64,000 nucleotides of DNA, taken from CAVQCJ01 sp963849365 (GTDB lineage: Bacteria > Actinomycetota > Actinomycetes > Prado026). Below the pieces are notes generated by a model that was given only the letters and a program-made list of their open reading frames with translations, did not search any database and was not told the origin of the DNA. The stretch is from assembly GCA_963849365.1 (NCBI GenBank), contig CAWKHA010000001.1, positions 682,001 through 746,000 of the forward strand. Reading direction: 5' to 3'. Each line of letters begins with the position of its first letter. The first letter of the stretch is position 1. Shown piece by piece: positions 41,782 through 50,687 of this stretch. The position numbers were made by a program, and so were the translations under genes.

Positions 41782-42861
41782 TCAGTCGCGCTGCTCGGCG
41801 AGCTTGCCGCGTAGCTGCAGCACGGCCTTGGTGTGCATCTGGCAGATGCGCGACTCGGTCACGCCCAGGACCTGGCCGATCTCGGCGAGCGTGAGCCCTT
41901 CGTAGTAGTAGAGGGTCACGACGATCTTCTCCCGCTCGGGCAACGTGTTGATCGCCTTCGCGAGCAGGAACTTGGTCTCCTCGGACTCGAAGGCCGCCAC
42001 CGGGTCCTCGGCCCTGGTGTCCTCGAGGGTGTCGACGAGGCTGAGCTTGTCGCCCTTCTCGCCCCCCACGTTGAGCAGCTCGTCCAGTGCGACGACGTTG
42101 ACGAACGACACCTGGCTGAAGATCGCGTGCAGGTCTTCCAGCCGGATGCCCATCTGGTCGGCCACCTCGGCCTCGGTGGGTGTGCGGTGCAGCTGACCCT
42201 CGAGCGCGGCGTACGCCTTCTCCACCTCCCGCGCCTTGTAGCGGACGCTGCGGGGGATCCAGTCGATGGCGCGCAGCTCGTCGATGATCGCGCCGCGGAT
42301 CCGGCTGATCGCATACGTCTCGAACTTGATGGCCCGCTCGAGGTCGAACTTCTCGATCGCGTCGATCAGCCCGAAGATGCCGTACGAGACGAGGTCGGCC
42401 TGCTCGATGTTGGGCGGCAGGCCGACACCCACGCGTCCGGCCACGTACTTGACCAGCGGCGAGTAGTGCAGGATCAGCCGCTCGCGCAGCTGCGGGTCTC
42501 CCCCGGCCTTGAACCCTTCCCACAGCTCGCGCAGCGCTGCGGCCGCCTCGGCGGGGTCCGGGGTGAGGTCCTCGTCGGTGACCTCGATCGTCACGGCCAC
42601 GGGGTCGTCCAGCTCGTCCGGCTGGTCCGCCTCGACGTCCACCGCCGGCTCGGCGACGCTCTCGCGCGGATCGGCCTCCGGGTCGGTGCCCTCGGCCGCA
42701 GGGCCGGAACGGCCCGTCGCACGGCCACCAGCCGGGGCGGGGGTGCTCTTCACCGCCGGACGACGAGCGGCGCGGCCGGGGACGGGCTGCTCGACGACCG
42801 CGAGCTGCTCGTCCTCGGGCGCGACGGCCGAGCCGTCACGCTCGGGGGTGCGCCTGCTCAT
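41782..42861 (-). CDS. whiG: WhiG/FliA-type RNA polymerase sigma factor
   Basis: A 359-residue group 3 sigma factor. Region 2 includes LILHYSPLVKYVAGRVGVGLP, QADLVSYGIFGLIDAIEKFD and AIKFETYAISRIRGAI; region 3 has IDWIPRSVR; region 4 has LPEREKIVVTLYYYEGLTLAEIGQVLGVTESRICQMHTKA. It directs sporulation (WhiG) or flagellar (FliA) genes in relatives. Residues 1 to about 85 are an unusual acidic, Pro/Ala-rich extension before region 1.2. The ATG lies inside the last codons of the recombinase gene (26-bp overlap). A shorter start cannot be excluded. Confidence 0.9.
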   Translation of the reverse strand: MSRRTPERDGSAVAPEDEQLAVVEQPVPGRAARRPAVKSTPAPAGGRATGRSGPAAEGTDPEADPRESVAEPAVDVEADQPDELDDPVAVTIEVTDEDLTPDPAEAAAALRELWEGFKAGGDPQLRERLILHYSPLVKYVAGRVGVGLPPNIEQADLVSYGIFGLIDAIEKFDLERAIKFETYAISRIRGAIIDELRAIDWIPRSVRYKAREVEKAYAALEGQLHRTPTEAEVADQMGIRLEDLHAIFSQVSFVNVVALDELLNVGGEKGDKLSLVDTLEDTRAEDPVAAFESEETKFLLAKAINTLPEREKIVVTLYYYEGLTLAEIGQVLGVTESRICQMHTKAVLQLRGKLAEQRD

Positions 42862-43834
42862 AGGTGGCCTTGAGCCTCTCGACGGAGACATGGGTGTAGA
42901 TCTGCGTTGTTGCGAGCGTAGCGTGACCCAGCAGCTCCTGGACCGAACGCAGGTCAGCGCCACCCTCGAGTAGATGGGTGGCCGCCGTGTGCCGCAGCCC
43001 GTGCGGCCCGAGGTCCGGGGCGCCGGGGACGTCGGCGAGGCGCTCGTGCACGAGTCTGCGCACAGCCCGCTGGTCCATCCGCCCGCCGCGGGCACCCAGG
43101 AACATCGCCGGCCCGCTGGTGGGACCGGCCAGCCCGGCTCGGCCCTGCCCGAGCCACTCGGCGAGGGCCCGGGCGGCGGGCAGCCCGAGCGGGACGGTCC
43201 GTTCCTTGCGGCCCTTGCCCAGCACGCGGACCACGCGTCGCCCCGGGTCGTAGTCATCGACGTCGAGCCCGACCAGCTCGCCCACCCGGATGCCGCTCGC
43301 GTAGAGCAGCTCCAGGATCGCCCGGTCCCGCACCCCGGTGGCCGAGCCGTCGTCGGCGGCCATCGCCGCGACGTCCATCAGCTCCCGCGCCTGGTCCTGC
43401 CGCAGCACGCCCGGCAGCGTGCGGTGCGGTCGAGCCGAACCCAGCAGCAGGCCCGGATCGGTGGCCAGCAGTCCGCGCCGGCGGCACCAGGATGTGAACG
43501 CCTTGGCCGACGCAGCCCGGCGGGCCACGCTCGAACGTGCGGCTCCCCGGGCGGCGAGCCCACCGAGCCAGCCGCGCAGCTCGCGGACGTCCAGCTCGGC
43601 CGGGCTCGCGGCGCCACGGGCCACGGCGTGCGCGAGCAAGGCCTCCGCGTCGCGCACGTAGGCGCGGACAGTGTGCGGGCTCAACCCGCGCTCGGCGACC
43701 AGGTGCCGGCGGTAGTCGGCGATGGCTTCCGTCATGGCGGCCGGCAGCGCTCGGGTCGGCTCCGCCGTCGCAGCCGCGGACGCGGCTGGGCCTCGGGCAG
43801 CCGAAGGAACAACCCCCGCTCCGGTCGCGGTCAT
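42836..43834 (-). CDS. xerC: Tyrosine recombinase, XerC-like
   Basis: A 332-residue integrase-family recombinase. An N-terminal SAM-like DNA-binding domain (about 35-130, ITDYRRHLV-type start) precedes the catalytic domain with ASGIRVGEL (Arg), HGLRHTAATHLLEGG (His, Arg), LGHATLATTQIYTHV (His, Tyr nucleophile). Location in the conserved dprA-whiG block indicates a chromosomal dimer-resolution XerC rather than a phage integrase. The first 33 residues are low complexity, so ATG 43735 may be the true start. Confidence 0.9.
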   Translation of the reverse strand: MTATGAGVVPSAARGPAASAAATAEPTRALPAAMTEAIADYRRHLVAERGLSPHTVRAYVRDAEALLAHAVARGAASPAELDVRELRGWLGGLAARGAARSSVARRAASAKAFTSWCRRRGLLATDPGLLLGSARPHRTLPGVLRQDQARELMDVAAMAADDGSATGVRDRAILELLYASGIRVGELVGLDVDDYDPGRRVVRVLGKGRKERTVPLGLPAARALAEWLGQGRAGLAGPTSGPAMFLGARGGRMDQRAVRRLVHERLADVPGAPDLGPHGLRHTAATHLLEGGADLRSVQELLGHATLATTQIYTHVSVERLKATYEQAHPRA

Positions 43835-43867
43835 GATGGCCCACGCTGGGGGCCCGGGGGCCCGGCG

Positions 43868-45064
43868 TCAAGGACCGCCACGGTGAAGTGGTCCCGCGGG
43901 CGCGCCGGGCGAAGGAGCCGGACGAGCGCGCCAGCGCCCGTCGCGGCTCTCAGCCAGGCCGCGGGCGGCGAGTCTGGCCAGACCCGCGCGCACGTCGGCG
44001 ACCGCCAGCCCGCTGCGGGTTGCGACCGCGCGTTCGGTGATCCAGGAACCGAGGTCGAGGGCGTCCAGGACGTGCAGGTCACCCGGGACGAGGCCGTCGT
44101 GCGGCCGCCGCGCGGCGGCTGTGGCGAGCCCGTCGACCTCCGCGGCGCTGGTCGCCTCGGACAACACGTCGCCCATCTGGCCGAGCTCGGCGACGACCTC
44201 GCCCGCGCCGCCGACCAGCGTCGCCCCCCGGTCGCGGATCTCCCTGTGGACACCTGCCGACAGCGGTGAGGTGACCGGGCCCGGCACGCCCAGGACACGG
44301 CGGCGCATCCGGCGCGCCCAGCTCGCTGTGTTGGCGGCTCCGCTGCGGAAGGCCGCCTCCACCACGACGGTGCCGGGCGTGAGCGCGGCGATCAGGCGGT
44401 TGCGGTCGAGGAACCGGCTCCGGGTCGGGTGCGCCCCCAACGGGAGCTCGGCCACGATCAGACCCTCCGTGCCGATCCGGTCGAGCAACCCCTGGTGCCC
44501 TCGCGGGTAGGCCACGTCGACCCCACAGGCCAGCACGGCCACCGTCACCCCGCCGGCGGCCAGTGCACCGCGGTGCGCCGCCGAGTCGATCCCGTACGCA
44601 GCCCCGGAGATGGTCGACCAGCCCCGGTCGGCCAGTCCCGAGCCCAGTTCGGCGGCCACGCGTGACCCGTAGCCGGAGGCCGCCCGCGAACCGACCACGG
44701 CGGCCGAGCGCAGCGCGGCGGCGCGCAGGTGGTGCGGCCCGCGCAGCCACAGCCCCAGCGGCGGCACCGCCCGCGGCGACCCCTCGACCGCGGTCAGGTC
44801 CAGGTCGCCCAGCTGGCTGGGCCATTCCAGGTCACCGGGGACCACGAACCGCGCCCCCAGCCGCTGCCCCCGCTCGAGCGCGCCGGCGGCGTCGAGCAGT
44901 TCGAGCCGCGACACGTACCGCGCCCCCGCGCGGCCGGCGGTGACCTGGGCGAGCGCGTCCTGCGGTCCCCCGTCGCGGACCAGCTCCCAGATGCGCGGGT
45001 CGTTGGGTTCCGCGAGGGTCATGAGGTCGAGCCGGGCCAGGCGCTCGTGCTCCGGGGCCCTCAC
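43868..45064 (-). CDS. dprA: DNA processing protein DprA
   Basis: A 398-residue protein with the Rossmann-fold DprA core: AVVGSRAASGYGSRVAAELG, ISGAAYGIDSAAHRGALAAGG, VACGVD-type loop and FLDRNRLIAAL. A C-terminal winged-helix domain (about 330-390) follows. It protects incoming single-stranded DNA and loads RecA. GTG 45064 overlaps the comM stop (GTGA). Competence is not implied by this gene alone. Confidence 0.93.
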   Translation of the reverse strand: MRAPEHERLARLDLMTLAEPNDPRIWELVRDGGPQDALAQVTAGRAGARYVSRLELLDAAGALERGQRLGARFVVPGDLEWPSQLGDLDLTAVEGSPRAVPPLGLWLRGPHHLRAAALRSAAVVGSRAASGYGSRVAAELGSGLADRGWSTISGAAYGIDSAAHRGALAAGGVTVAVLACGVDVAYPRGHQGLLDRIGTEGLIVAELPLGAHPTRSRFLDRNRLIAALTPGTVVVEAAFRSGAANTASWARRMRRRVLGVPGPVTSPLSAGVHREIRDRGATLVGGAGEVVAELGQMGDVLSEATSAAEVDGLATAAARRPHDGLVPGDLHVLDALDLGSWITERAVATRSGLAVADVRAGLARLAARGLAESRDGRWRARPAPSPGAPAGPLHRGGP

Positions 45065-46596
45065 GCTGCCAGCCCCGGCAGGATCGACGACGTGCGCAGA
45101 TGAACCGCGTGCGCGACCTCGCGCAACCCGGGGCGCCCGTGCCCGGCGAGGTCCGCGAGCGTCCACGCCAACCGCAGGACGCGGTCGGCGCCGCGAGCGG
45201 AGAGGTGGCCGCGCGTGAACTCGTCGTGCAGCGGCTGGAGGTCGCGCCCCGGGAGTCGGTGCTCCGAGCCGCGCAGCACCGAGCCGGGAACCTGCCCGTT
45301 GCAGGTCCAAGCCGCGCCCTGCCAGCGGACCGCCGCGCGCTCGCGGGCTTCGGCCACGCGGGCGCGGACGGGCGCGGACGGCTCACCTCCTCCACCCTCG
45401 AGGAGCTCCACCCGCGTGGGTTGCTCCACCGTGACCAGGAGGTCGATCCGGTCCTGCACAGGGCCGGACAGGCGACCGACGTAGCGCAGCTGGGCCATCG
45501 GTGGGCAGCGGCACCGGGCGGCCGTCGTGGCGAAGCCACACGGGCAGGGGTTGGCGGCGAGGACGAGCTGGAAGCGGGCCGGGAAGTCCACCGCGCCCCT
45601 GGAACGGTGCAGGACCACGCGCCCGGACTCCAGCGGCTGGCGCAGGGCATCCAGCACCCCACGGGGGAACTCGGGAGCCTCGTCCAGGAACAGCACACCG
45701 TGGTGGGCCAGGCTTGCTGCTCCTGGCCTGGCGAGGCCGCTGCCGCCGCCGACGATGGCGGCGGCCGACGCCGTGTGGTGCGGTGCCCGCAAGGGAGGTT
45801 CGGTGACCAGGGCGACACCGTCGGGTAGCTCACCGGCGACCGAGTGGATCGCGGTCACCTCCAGGGACTGTGCGCGGGTCAGCGCGGGCAGCAGCCCCGG
45901 CAGCCGCTCGGCCAGCATGGTCTTGCCGGCGCCGGGCGGCCCGTGCAGGAGCAGGTGGTGCCCGCCGGCCGCGGCGACCTCGAGCGCGAACCGCGCGTTC
46001 GCGTGCCCGGCCACGTCGGCCAGGTCGGGCAGCTGCCCCGGTCCGCCCACCGGTTCGGGACGCGGGACCGTCGTTCCCGCCGACTCGCCTCGCAGCACCG
46101 CGATGAGCTCGGACAGCGTCGCGACGGCGAACACCGACGCCCCTGGCACCACAGCCGCCTCCGCGCCGTTGCCGACGGGGACGACCACTTTGCCGCGACC
46201 CGCCGCGGTGGCGGCGATGACGGCGGGAAGAACGCCGCGAACCGGGCGGACCACGCCGTCCAGGCCGAGCTCGCCCACCAGCACCAGGTCGGCGACCACG
46301 TCCGCCGGGACCCGCTCGGCCGCGGCGAGGACGCAGACCGCCAGGGCGAGGTCGAACCCGCTGCCGGACTTGGGCAGCGACGCCGGGGAGAGGTTCAGAG
46401 TGATCCGGTGCTGCGGCCACGGCTCCCCGCTGTTGACCACCGCCGCGCGGATCCGGTCCCGGGACTCCGACAGGGCCGCGTCGGGCAGCCCGACGAGGGT
46501 CAGCCCCGGCAGCCCGTGCGCGAGGTCGGCCTCGACCTCCACCAGGTGACCGACGACCCCGACCACGGCGACCGACCGGGTCCGGGCCAGCGTCAC
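45061..46596 (-). CDS. comM: YifB/ComM family Mg-chelatase-like AAA ATPase
   Basis: A 511-residue protein with an N-terminal Lon-like domain (about 1-180, GLPGLTLVGLPDAALSESRDRIRAA, LTLNLSP-type motif) and an AAA+ domain with Walker A HGPPGAGKT, Walker B GVLFLDEAPEF and a zinc-binding CPCG...CRCP insert. ComM-type helicases assist branch migration during recombination of imported DNA. It starts GTG 46596 in a GTGA overlap with yraN and overlaps dprA at its end, forming a DNA-processing operon. Confidence 0.93.
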   Translation of the reverse strand: MTLARTRSVAVVGVVGHLVEVEADLAHGLPGLTLVGLPDAALSESRDRIRAAVVNSGEPWPQHRITLNLSPASLPKSGSGFDLALAVCVLAAAERVPADVVADLVLVGELGLDGVVRPVRGVLPAVIAATAAGRGKVVVPVGNGAEAAVVPGASVFAVATLSELIAVLRGESAGTTVPRPEPVGGPGQLPDLADVAGHANARFALEVAAAGGHHLLLHGPPGAGKTMLAERLPGLLPALTRAQSLEVTAIHSVAGELPDGVALVTEPPLRAPHHTASAAAIVGGGSGLARPGAASLAHHGVLFLDEAPEFPRGVLDALRQPLESGRVVLHRSRGAVDFPARFQLVLAANPCPCGFATTAARCRCPPMAQLRYVGRLSGPVQDRIDLLVTVEQPTRVELLEGGGGEPSAPVRARVAEARERAAVRWQGAAWTCNGQVPGSVLRGSEHRLPGRDLQPLHDEFTRGHLSARGADRVLRLAWTLADLAGHGRPGLREVAHAVHLRTSSILPGLAA

Positions 46597-46952
46597 GAGA
46601 GCACCCCGCGGACGTGGTCGATCTCGGCCGCACCCCGACCGGAGGCGAGCACGCCGACGACGTCGAAGCGCACGTGCGCCGGACGTACGCCGCGCTCGGC
46701 CAGCCATCGGCCGGCCAGGCGCCGCAGCCGGGCGGCCTTGGCCGGCGTCACCGCCTCCAACGGGCTCCCGAAGCCGGTGGTGCGCCTGGTCTTGACCTCG
46801 CAGATCACCAGCACGGCGCCGTCGCGCCCGACGATGTCGATCTCACCCGCCTCGCACCGCCAGTTGCGCTCGAGCACCACGATGCCGTGCTCGATCAGAT
46901 GCCTCGCCGCGACGTCTTCGCCGTAGCGCCCCAGCGCGTCCTTCGCCCGCAT
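46593..46952 (-). CDS. yraN: UPF0102/YraN-family nuclease-fold protein
   Basis: 119 residues. The restriction-endonuclease-like fold is shown by GRYGEDVAARHL, LERNWRCEAGEIDIVGRDG and VICEVKTRR, giving the D-ExK pattern. The biological role is not established, though it is always near rnhB and comM. ATG 46952 has GGAGG upstream and the family start MRAKDALGRYGE. Confidence 0.92.
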   Translation of the reverse strand: MRAKDALGRYGEDVAARHLIEHGIVVLERNWRCEAGEIDIVGRDGAVLVICEVKTRRTTGFGSPLEAVTPAKAARLRRLAGRWLAERGVRPAHVRFDVVGVLASGRGAAEIDHVRGVLS

Positions 46953-47060
46953 CACCGACCACCTCCGCGGACAACACTTCGCGAGGCAGACAGCGAACGC
47001 ACGGCCGGAACAGCCTGCTGTGGACAGCATCCCGACTGTCCACAGGCGGCCCGCGGCAGG

Positions 47061-47369
47061 TCAGTCCTGGGGCACCTGCAGGTCGGGCTGGGCGAGCTCC
47101 TCGACGTTCACGTCCTTGAACGTCAGCACCTTGACGTTCTTCACGAACCGCGCCGGCCGGTACATGTCCCAGACCCAGGCGTCGCTCATGGTGACCTCGA
47201 AGTACACCTCGCCGTCGGCGGTGCGCACCTGCAGGTCGACCTTGTTGGTCAGGTAGAAGCGGCGCTCGGTCTCGACGACGTAGCCGAACAGGCCGACGAC
47301 GTCGCGGTACTCCCGGTACAGCTGGAGCTCCATGTCGGTCTCGTACCGCTCGAGGTCCTCGGCGCTCAC
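47061..47369 (-). CDS. DUF2469 protein
   Basis: A 102-residue actinobacterial protein, SAEDLERYETDMELQLYREY at the N-terminus and FYLTNKVDLQV in the middle. It is strongly conserved in this phylum between rnhB and yraN; function unknown. The GTG start overlaps the rnhB stop (GTGA). Confidence 0.93.
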   Translation of the reverse strand: MSAEDLERYETDMELQLYREYRDVVGLFGYVVETERRFYLTNKVDLQVRTADGEVYFEVTMSDAWVWDMYRPARFVKNVKVLTFKDVNVEELAQPDLQVPQD

Positions 47370-48202
47370 CGCAGCACCTCCCCGCCGACCGTCCGAACCG
47401 TCACGACCCCATCTTGCCCGTCCGTCAGGTCCACGTCCGCCTCCGACGCCAGCTCCTCGTCGGTGAGCTCCTCGTCGCCGGCCAGGTCTGCGTCGAGGTC
47501 CCCGTCGAGCCCGAGCCGCCAGCTGACGCGGTGGTAGGCGGACGGCCCGAGCCTGCGCAGTGCCGCCCGGTGGTACGGCGTCGCGTAGCCCTTGTTGACC
47601 TCCCATCCGTAGCCGGGGTGCTCGTCGGCCAGCCGGACCATGAACGCGTCACGGGTCGTCTTCGCCAGCACGCTCGCCGCCGCCACGCTCGCGCAGGTCA
47701 GGTCGGCCTTGATCCGGGTGCGCACGACCGGGTGGCGGGGCAGCGGCACCGGCTCGGGCTCGGGCCGGGCGAAGCCGACGTCCAGCGCGAGCTGACCCCG
47801 GGGGGTGAGGTAGTCGTGGTTGCCGTCCAGGAGCACGCAGTCGGGCAGGTGGGGCAGCCCAGCCAGCGCGCGGTGCGCGGCCAGCCGGAGCGCGGCGATG
47901 ATCCCGTACGCATCGATCTCCGCGGCGGTCGCGTCGGCGACCGAGCCGGCCAGCACCCACCGGTGGATCCGCGGGACGAGCGCCCGCCGCTGCTCGGCCG
48001 TGAGCAGCTTGCTGTCGCGCAGGCCCCGCGGTGGCCGACCGGACGCGGGGTCGACGACCACGACACCGACGGTCACCGGGCCGGCCAGGCAGCCACGGCC
48101 CACCTCGTCGGCCCCGGCCACGACCAGGTAGCCCTCATCGGCGAGGGCCGACTCGACCAGCAGCCGCGGCGCCCGGCCGCGAGGGCGGCTCTTCCCGGTC
48201 AC
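47366..48202 (-). CDS. rnhB: Ribonuclease HII with acidic C-terminal tail
   Basis: A 278-residue protein with the RNase HII core: AGADEVGRGCLAGPVTVG (two catalytic acids), LLDGNHDYL, KADLTCASVAAASVLAKTTRD and GYGWEVNKGYATPYH. It removes ribonucleotides from RNA-DNA hybrids. After about residue 230 there is an extra Asp/Glu-rich tail not needed for catalysis. GTG 48202 overlaps the upstream Nudix stop. Confidence 0.93.
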   Translation of the reverse strand: MTGKSRPRGRAPRLLVESALADEGYLVVAGADEVGRGCLAGPVTVGVVVVDPASGRPPRGLRDSKLLTAEQRRALVPRIHRWVLAGSVADATAAEIDAYGIIAALRLAAHRALAGLPHLPDCVLLDGNHDYLTPRGQLALDVGFARPEPEPVPLPRHPVVRTRIKADLTCASVAAASVLAKTTRDAFMVRLADEHPGYGWEVNKGYATPYHRAALRRLGPSAYHRVSWRLGLDGDLDADLAGDEELTDEELASEADVDLTDGQDGVVTVRTVGGEVLR

Positions 48203-48702
48203 GGGCCGACGTCCCTGGGCCGGTCGGGCACGCCTTCGGCCAGCAGTCTGTGCAGCTCCACGGCCAGCGTCCGGGGGTGGACCACCTCTTCGGTCGTCGC
48301 GAGCTCCTCCGGCGACCACCACCGGTAGGTGTCGACGCTGTCCCGCTCGATCTGGGTCCAGCCGGCGGTTTCGACCAGGTGTGTCTGGACCCGCAGGAGG
48401 AAGAAGGTCTCACGCTGCCGGTACTGCCGGCCGAGGAAGCCGAACTCCGCGGTGCGCACCCACACCGGTCGCCCCACGTCGGGTACGACCAGGCCGGTCT
48501 CCTCCGCGAGCTCGCGACGCGCGGCCTGCGCCACGGTCTCGCCCGGGTCGACGCCGCCGCCGGGGGTGAACCACCACGACCCCGCCCCCAGGTCGGCCGG
48601 GTCACGCCCGTGCAGGAGCAGCACCCGTTCTGCGGCGTCCACCACGAGCACCCGGGCGCCCACCCGGTCGATGACTGGCCCGGGCCGGGCGGAGGAGGTC
48701 AT
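48199..48702 (-). CDS. Nudix hydrolase (first of two)
   Basis: A 167-residue Nudix enzyme with the signature GGGVDPGETVAQAARRELAEETGL (GX5EX7REUXEEXGU) at about 63-85 and RWWSPEELATT near the C-terminus. Nudix enzymes hydrolyse nucleoside diphosphate derivatives; the substrate is unknown. Its stop overlaps rnhB. It is paralogous in layout to the next gene, suggesting local duplication or recruitment. Confidence 0.88.
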   Translation of the reverse strand: MTSSARPGPVIDRVGARVLVVDAAERVLLLHGRDPADLGAGSWWFTPGGGVDPGETVAQAARRELAEETGLVVPDVGRPVWVRTAEFGFLGRQYRQRETFFLLRVQTHLVETAGWTQIERDSVDTYRWWSPEELATTEEVVHPRTLAVELHRLLAEGVPDRPRDVGP

Positions 48703-48722
48703 GCCGGCAGCGTACGTCCGGG

Positions 48723-49244
48723 TCAGTTCCACCACTCGAACGGCTCGTCGATCCGGTCGCCGGCCAGGAACGCCGGCAGCAGAGCGGGCAGCCGACCCGG
48801 GAAGAACCGGTCGGCCGCGGCCACCACGTCCGCCACCGGCCACCACCGGTGTCCGGTGTAGTCCTCGAGCTCCTCGGCCGTGCGGTTGTCCCGCAACGGT
48901 TCCGGGGCGATGGCCGGCACGCGCAGGGCGACGACGTACTCGTGCTGCAGCACGCGCCGGCCCCTGCGCAGGTAGGTCGCCGCCCGCGTCCAGGTCGGCG
49001 CCCCGAAGGCGGCCGGCTCGACCAGGAGGCCGGTCTCCTCGGCGAGCTCGCGCGTGGCCGTGGCCGCGACCGACTCACCGGGCTCCATGCCGCCGCCGGG
49101 TAGCTCCCACCACGTCCCGAGCGAGTGGTTGTGCGGGTCGACGGTGCTGAAGAGCAGGACCGCGCCGGCCCCGTCCTGGACGACGACCCGGACCGAGGTC
49201 CGCTCCACGTCGGCGACGAGGTCGGCCGGCACCCGCGCGACCAC
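48723..49244 (-). CDS. Nudix hydrolase (second of two)
   Basis: A 173-residue Nudix protein with GGGMEPGESVAATATRELAEETGL, the complete catalytic box, and TGHRWWPVADV downstream. It begins at GTG 49244, four bases after the lepB stop, and lies 20 bp from the other Nudix gene. Substrate unknown. Confidence 0.88.
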   Translation of the reverse strand: MVARVPADLVADVERTSVRVVVQDGAGAVLLFSTVDPHNHSLGTWWELPGGGMEPGESVAATATRELAEETGLLVEPAAFGAPTWTRAATYLRRGRRVLQHEYVVALRVPAIAPEPLRDNRTAEELEDYTGHRWWPVADVVAAADRFFPGRLPALLPAFLAGDRIDEPFEWWN

Positions 49245-49248
49245 GGCG

Positions 49249-50106
49249 CTAAGGCTGCGACCGCCGCCAGCGGCGCCGGCGGTGGCCTCGTCGCAGCGCC
49301 ACGATCGGTACGGCGCCGGCCAGACCCAGGGCCAGCGGGCCGCTCAGCGCGGCCGTCGCGGCCGACCTGTCCAGGCCCGCCTGGTCGAAGGTCGCCGGGT
49401 TGGACAGCCAGGACCAGTGCGAGACCGGCCAGATGATCACGAACGCGCGCCCGATGACCTTGCTCTCGGGGACGGTGCCGCCACCGGGGTCGCCGAGGTG
49501 GGCGCGGGAGTCCGACGACATGTCGCGGTGGTCGCCCATGACCCAGAGCCGGCCGGGCGGCACGATCTGGTCGAACTGCGTCTCGGACGGCTTGTTGCCG
49601 TCGTAGAGGTAGTCCGTCTCGTCCAGCGGGACACCGTTGACGGTGACCCGTCCCTTGGCGTCGCAGCACTTGACCTCGTCGCCCGGGACCCCGATGACCC
49701 GCTTGATGAAGTCCTTCTCCGAGGGGGGCGCGAAGCCCACCAGCCCGGCGAACCAGGACAGCGCCTTGGACACCGGGTTGGTCGGCTCGGCGATCGACAC
49801 CTCGGGGGTGAACGAGTCGAGCCCGTCGAAGACGACGATGTCGCCACGCTTGATGTCGCGCAGGTGGTAGACGACCTTGTTGACCATCACCCGGTCGCCG
49901 ACCTGCAGGGTGTCCTCCATCGACCCGGACGGGATGTAGAACGCCTGCAGCAGGAACGTCTTGAGCAGGATCGCCAGCGCGACCGCCACGACGATGAGGA
50001 TGGGGAGCTCGCGCCACACCGAACCTGGCGGTGACGGCTTGGCGGCCCGCTTGGGTGGGGTCGACGGGTCGTCGACCGGCTCGACCCCGGCGGCGTTGGC
50101 GTCCAT
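49249..50106 (-). CDS. lepB: Type I signal peptidase
   Basis: A 285-residue protein with a cytoplasmic Pro-rich N-terminus, a membrane helix (about 34-52), the catalytic Ser in YIPSGSMEDTL (S62), the catalytic Lys in KRVIGVPGD (K135) and the later boxes LWVMGDHRDMSSDSR. A second hydrophobic segment lies near the C-terminus, as in several actinobacterial enzymes. It cleaves signal peptides outside the membrane. A leaderless -10 precedes the ATG. Confidence 0.95.
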   Translation of the reverse strand: MDANAAGVEPVDDPSTPPKRAAKPSPPGSVWRELPILIVVAVALAILLKTFLLQAFYIPSGSMEDTLQVGDRVMVNKVVYHLRDIKRGDIVVFDGLDSFTPEVSIAEPTNPVSKALSWFAGLVGFAPPSEKDFIKRVIGVPGDEVKCCDAKGRVTVNGVPLDETDYLYDGNKPSETQFDQIVPPGRLWVMGDHRDMSSDSRAHLGDPGGGTVPESKVIGRAFVIIWPVSHWSWLSNPATFDQAGLDRSAATAALSGPLALGLAGAVPIVALRRGHRRRRWRRSQP

Positions 50107-50113
50107 CGGCGGC

Positions 50114-50119
50114 AGACTA
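50114..50119 (-). promoter_or_regulatory. Leaderless -10 element of lepB
   Basis: TAGTCT followed by seven bases and the lepB ATG matches TANNNT-N7-ATG. It would let lepB be expressed apart from the rplS transcript. Confidence 0.4.
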
Positions 50120-50151
50120 CGTGACAGGACTGAGCAGTTGCTGAGAGCGGC

Positions 50152-50517
50152 TCAGGCCTGCGACTGCGGCGTCGTGTCGCGCTTCTCCTTGATACGGGCC
50201 TTCTTGCCGCGCAGGTCGCGCAGGTAGTAGAGCTTGGCGCGCCGCACGTCGCCGCGGGTGACGACCTCGATCTTGTCGATCACCGGCGTGTGCAGGGGGA
50301 ACGTGCGCTCGACCCCGACGCCGTAGCTGACCTTGCGGACCGTGAAGGTGGCCCGGACCCCGGCACCCTGGCGGCGGATGACCACGCCCTGGAAGACCTG
50401 GATCCGGGACTTGTTGCCCTCGACCACCCGTACGTGGACCTTGAGCGTGTCACCGGGGCGGAAGTCGGGGAGGCCGGTGCGCAGCGAGGCGGCGTCGACG
50501 AAGTCGAGGGTCTGCAT
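50152..50517 (-). CDS. rplS: 50S ribosomal protein L19
   Basis: 121 residues, standard length. FRPGDTLKVHVRVVEGNKSRIQVFQGVVIRR is the family signature, then RKVSYGVGVERTFPLHTP and RRAKLYYLRDLRGKKARI. It contacts 16S rRNA at the subunit interface. ATG 50517 has GAGGAAGAG upstream. A 170-bp gap without a visible gene separates it from trmD. Confidence 0.97.
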   Translation of the reverse strand: MQTLDFVDAASLRTGLPDFRPGDTLKVHVRVVEGNKSRIQVFQGVVIRRQGAGVRATFTVRKVSYGVGVERTFPLHTPVIDKIEVVTRGDVRRAKLYYLRDLRGKKARIKEKRDTTPQSQA

Positions 50518-50687
50518 GGGAGATCTCTTCCTCGCAGGAGCCACAGGTCTGCTGCGGTGTGAGCAGGGCCCGGAGCGGCGGGGCCGGTTCGGGCAGACGG
50601 ACGAGCTGGCGGGCCGACCCGCACCACGCGCTGCGCCCCCCTGTGGCAGGGCACGCTGGAGCACGCGGACTGGTGCGGAACAGCGGC

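Noticed and set aside
42836..43834. Tyrosine recombinase as sign of a prophage or integrative element
   Set aside because: It sits in the conserved dprA-whiG chromosomal block with no att repeats or phage genes, so it is the housekeeping Xer type.
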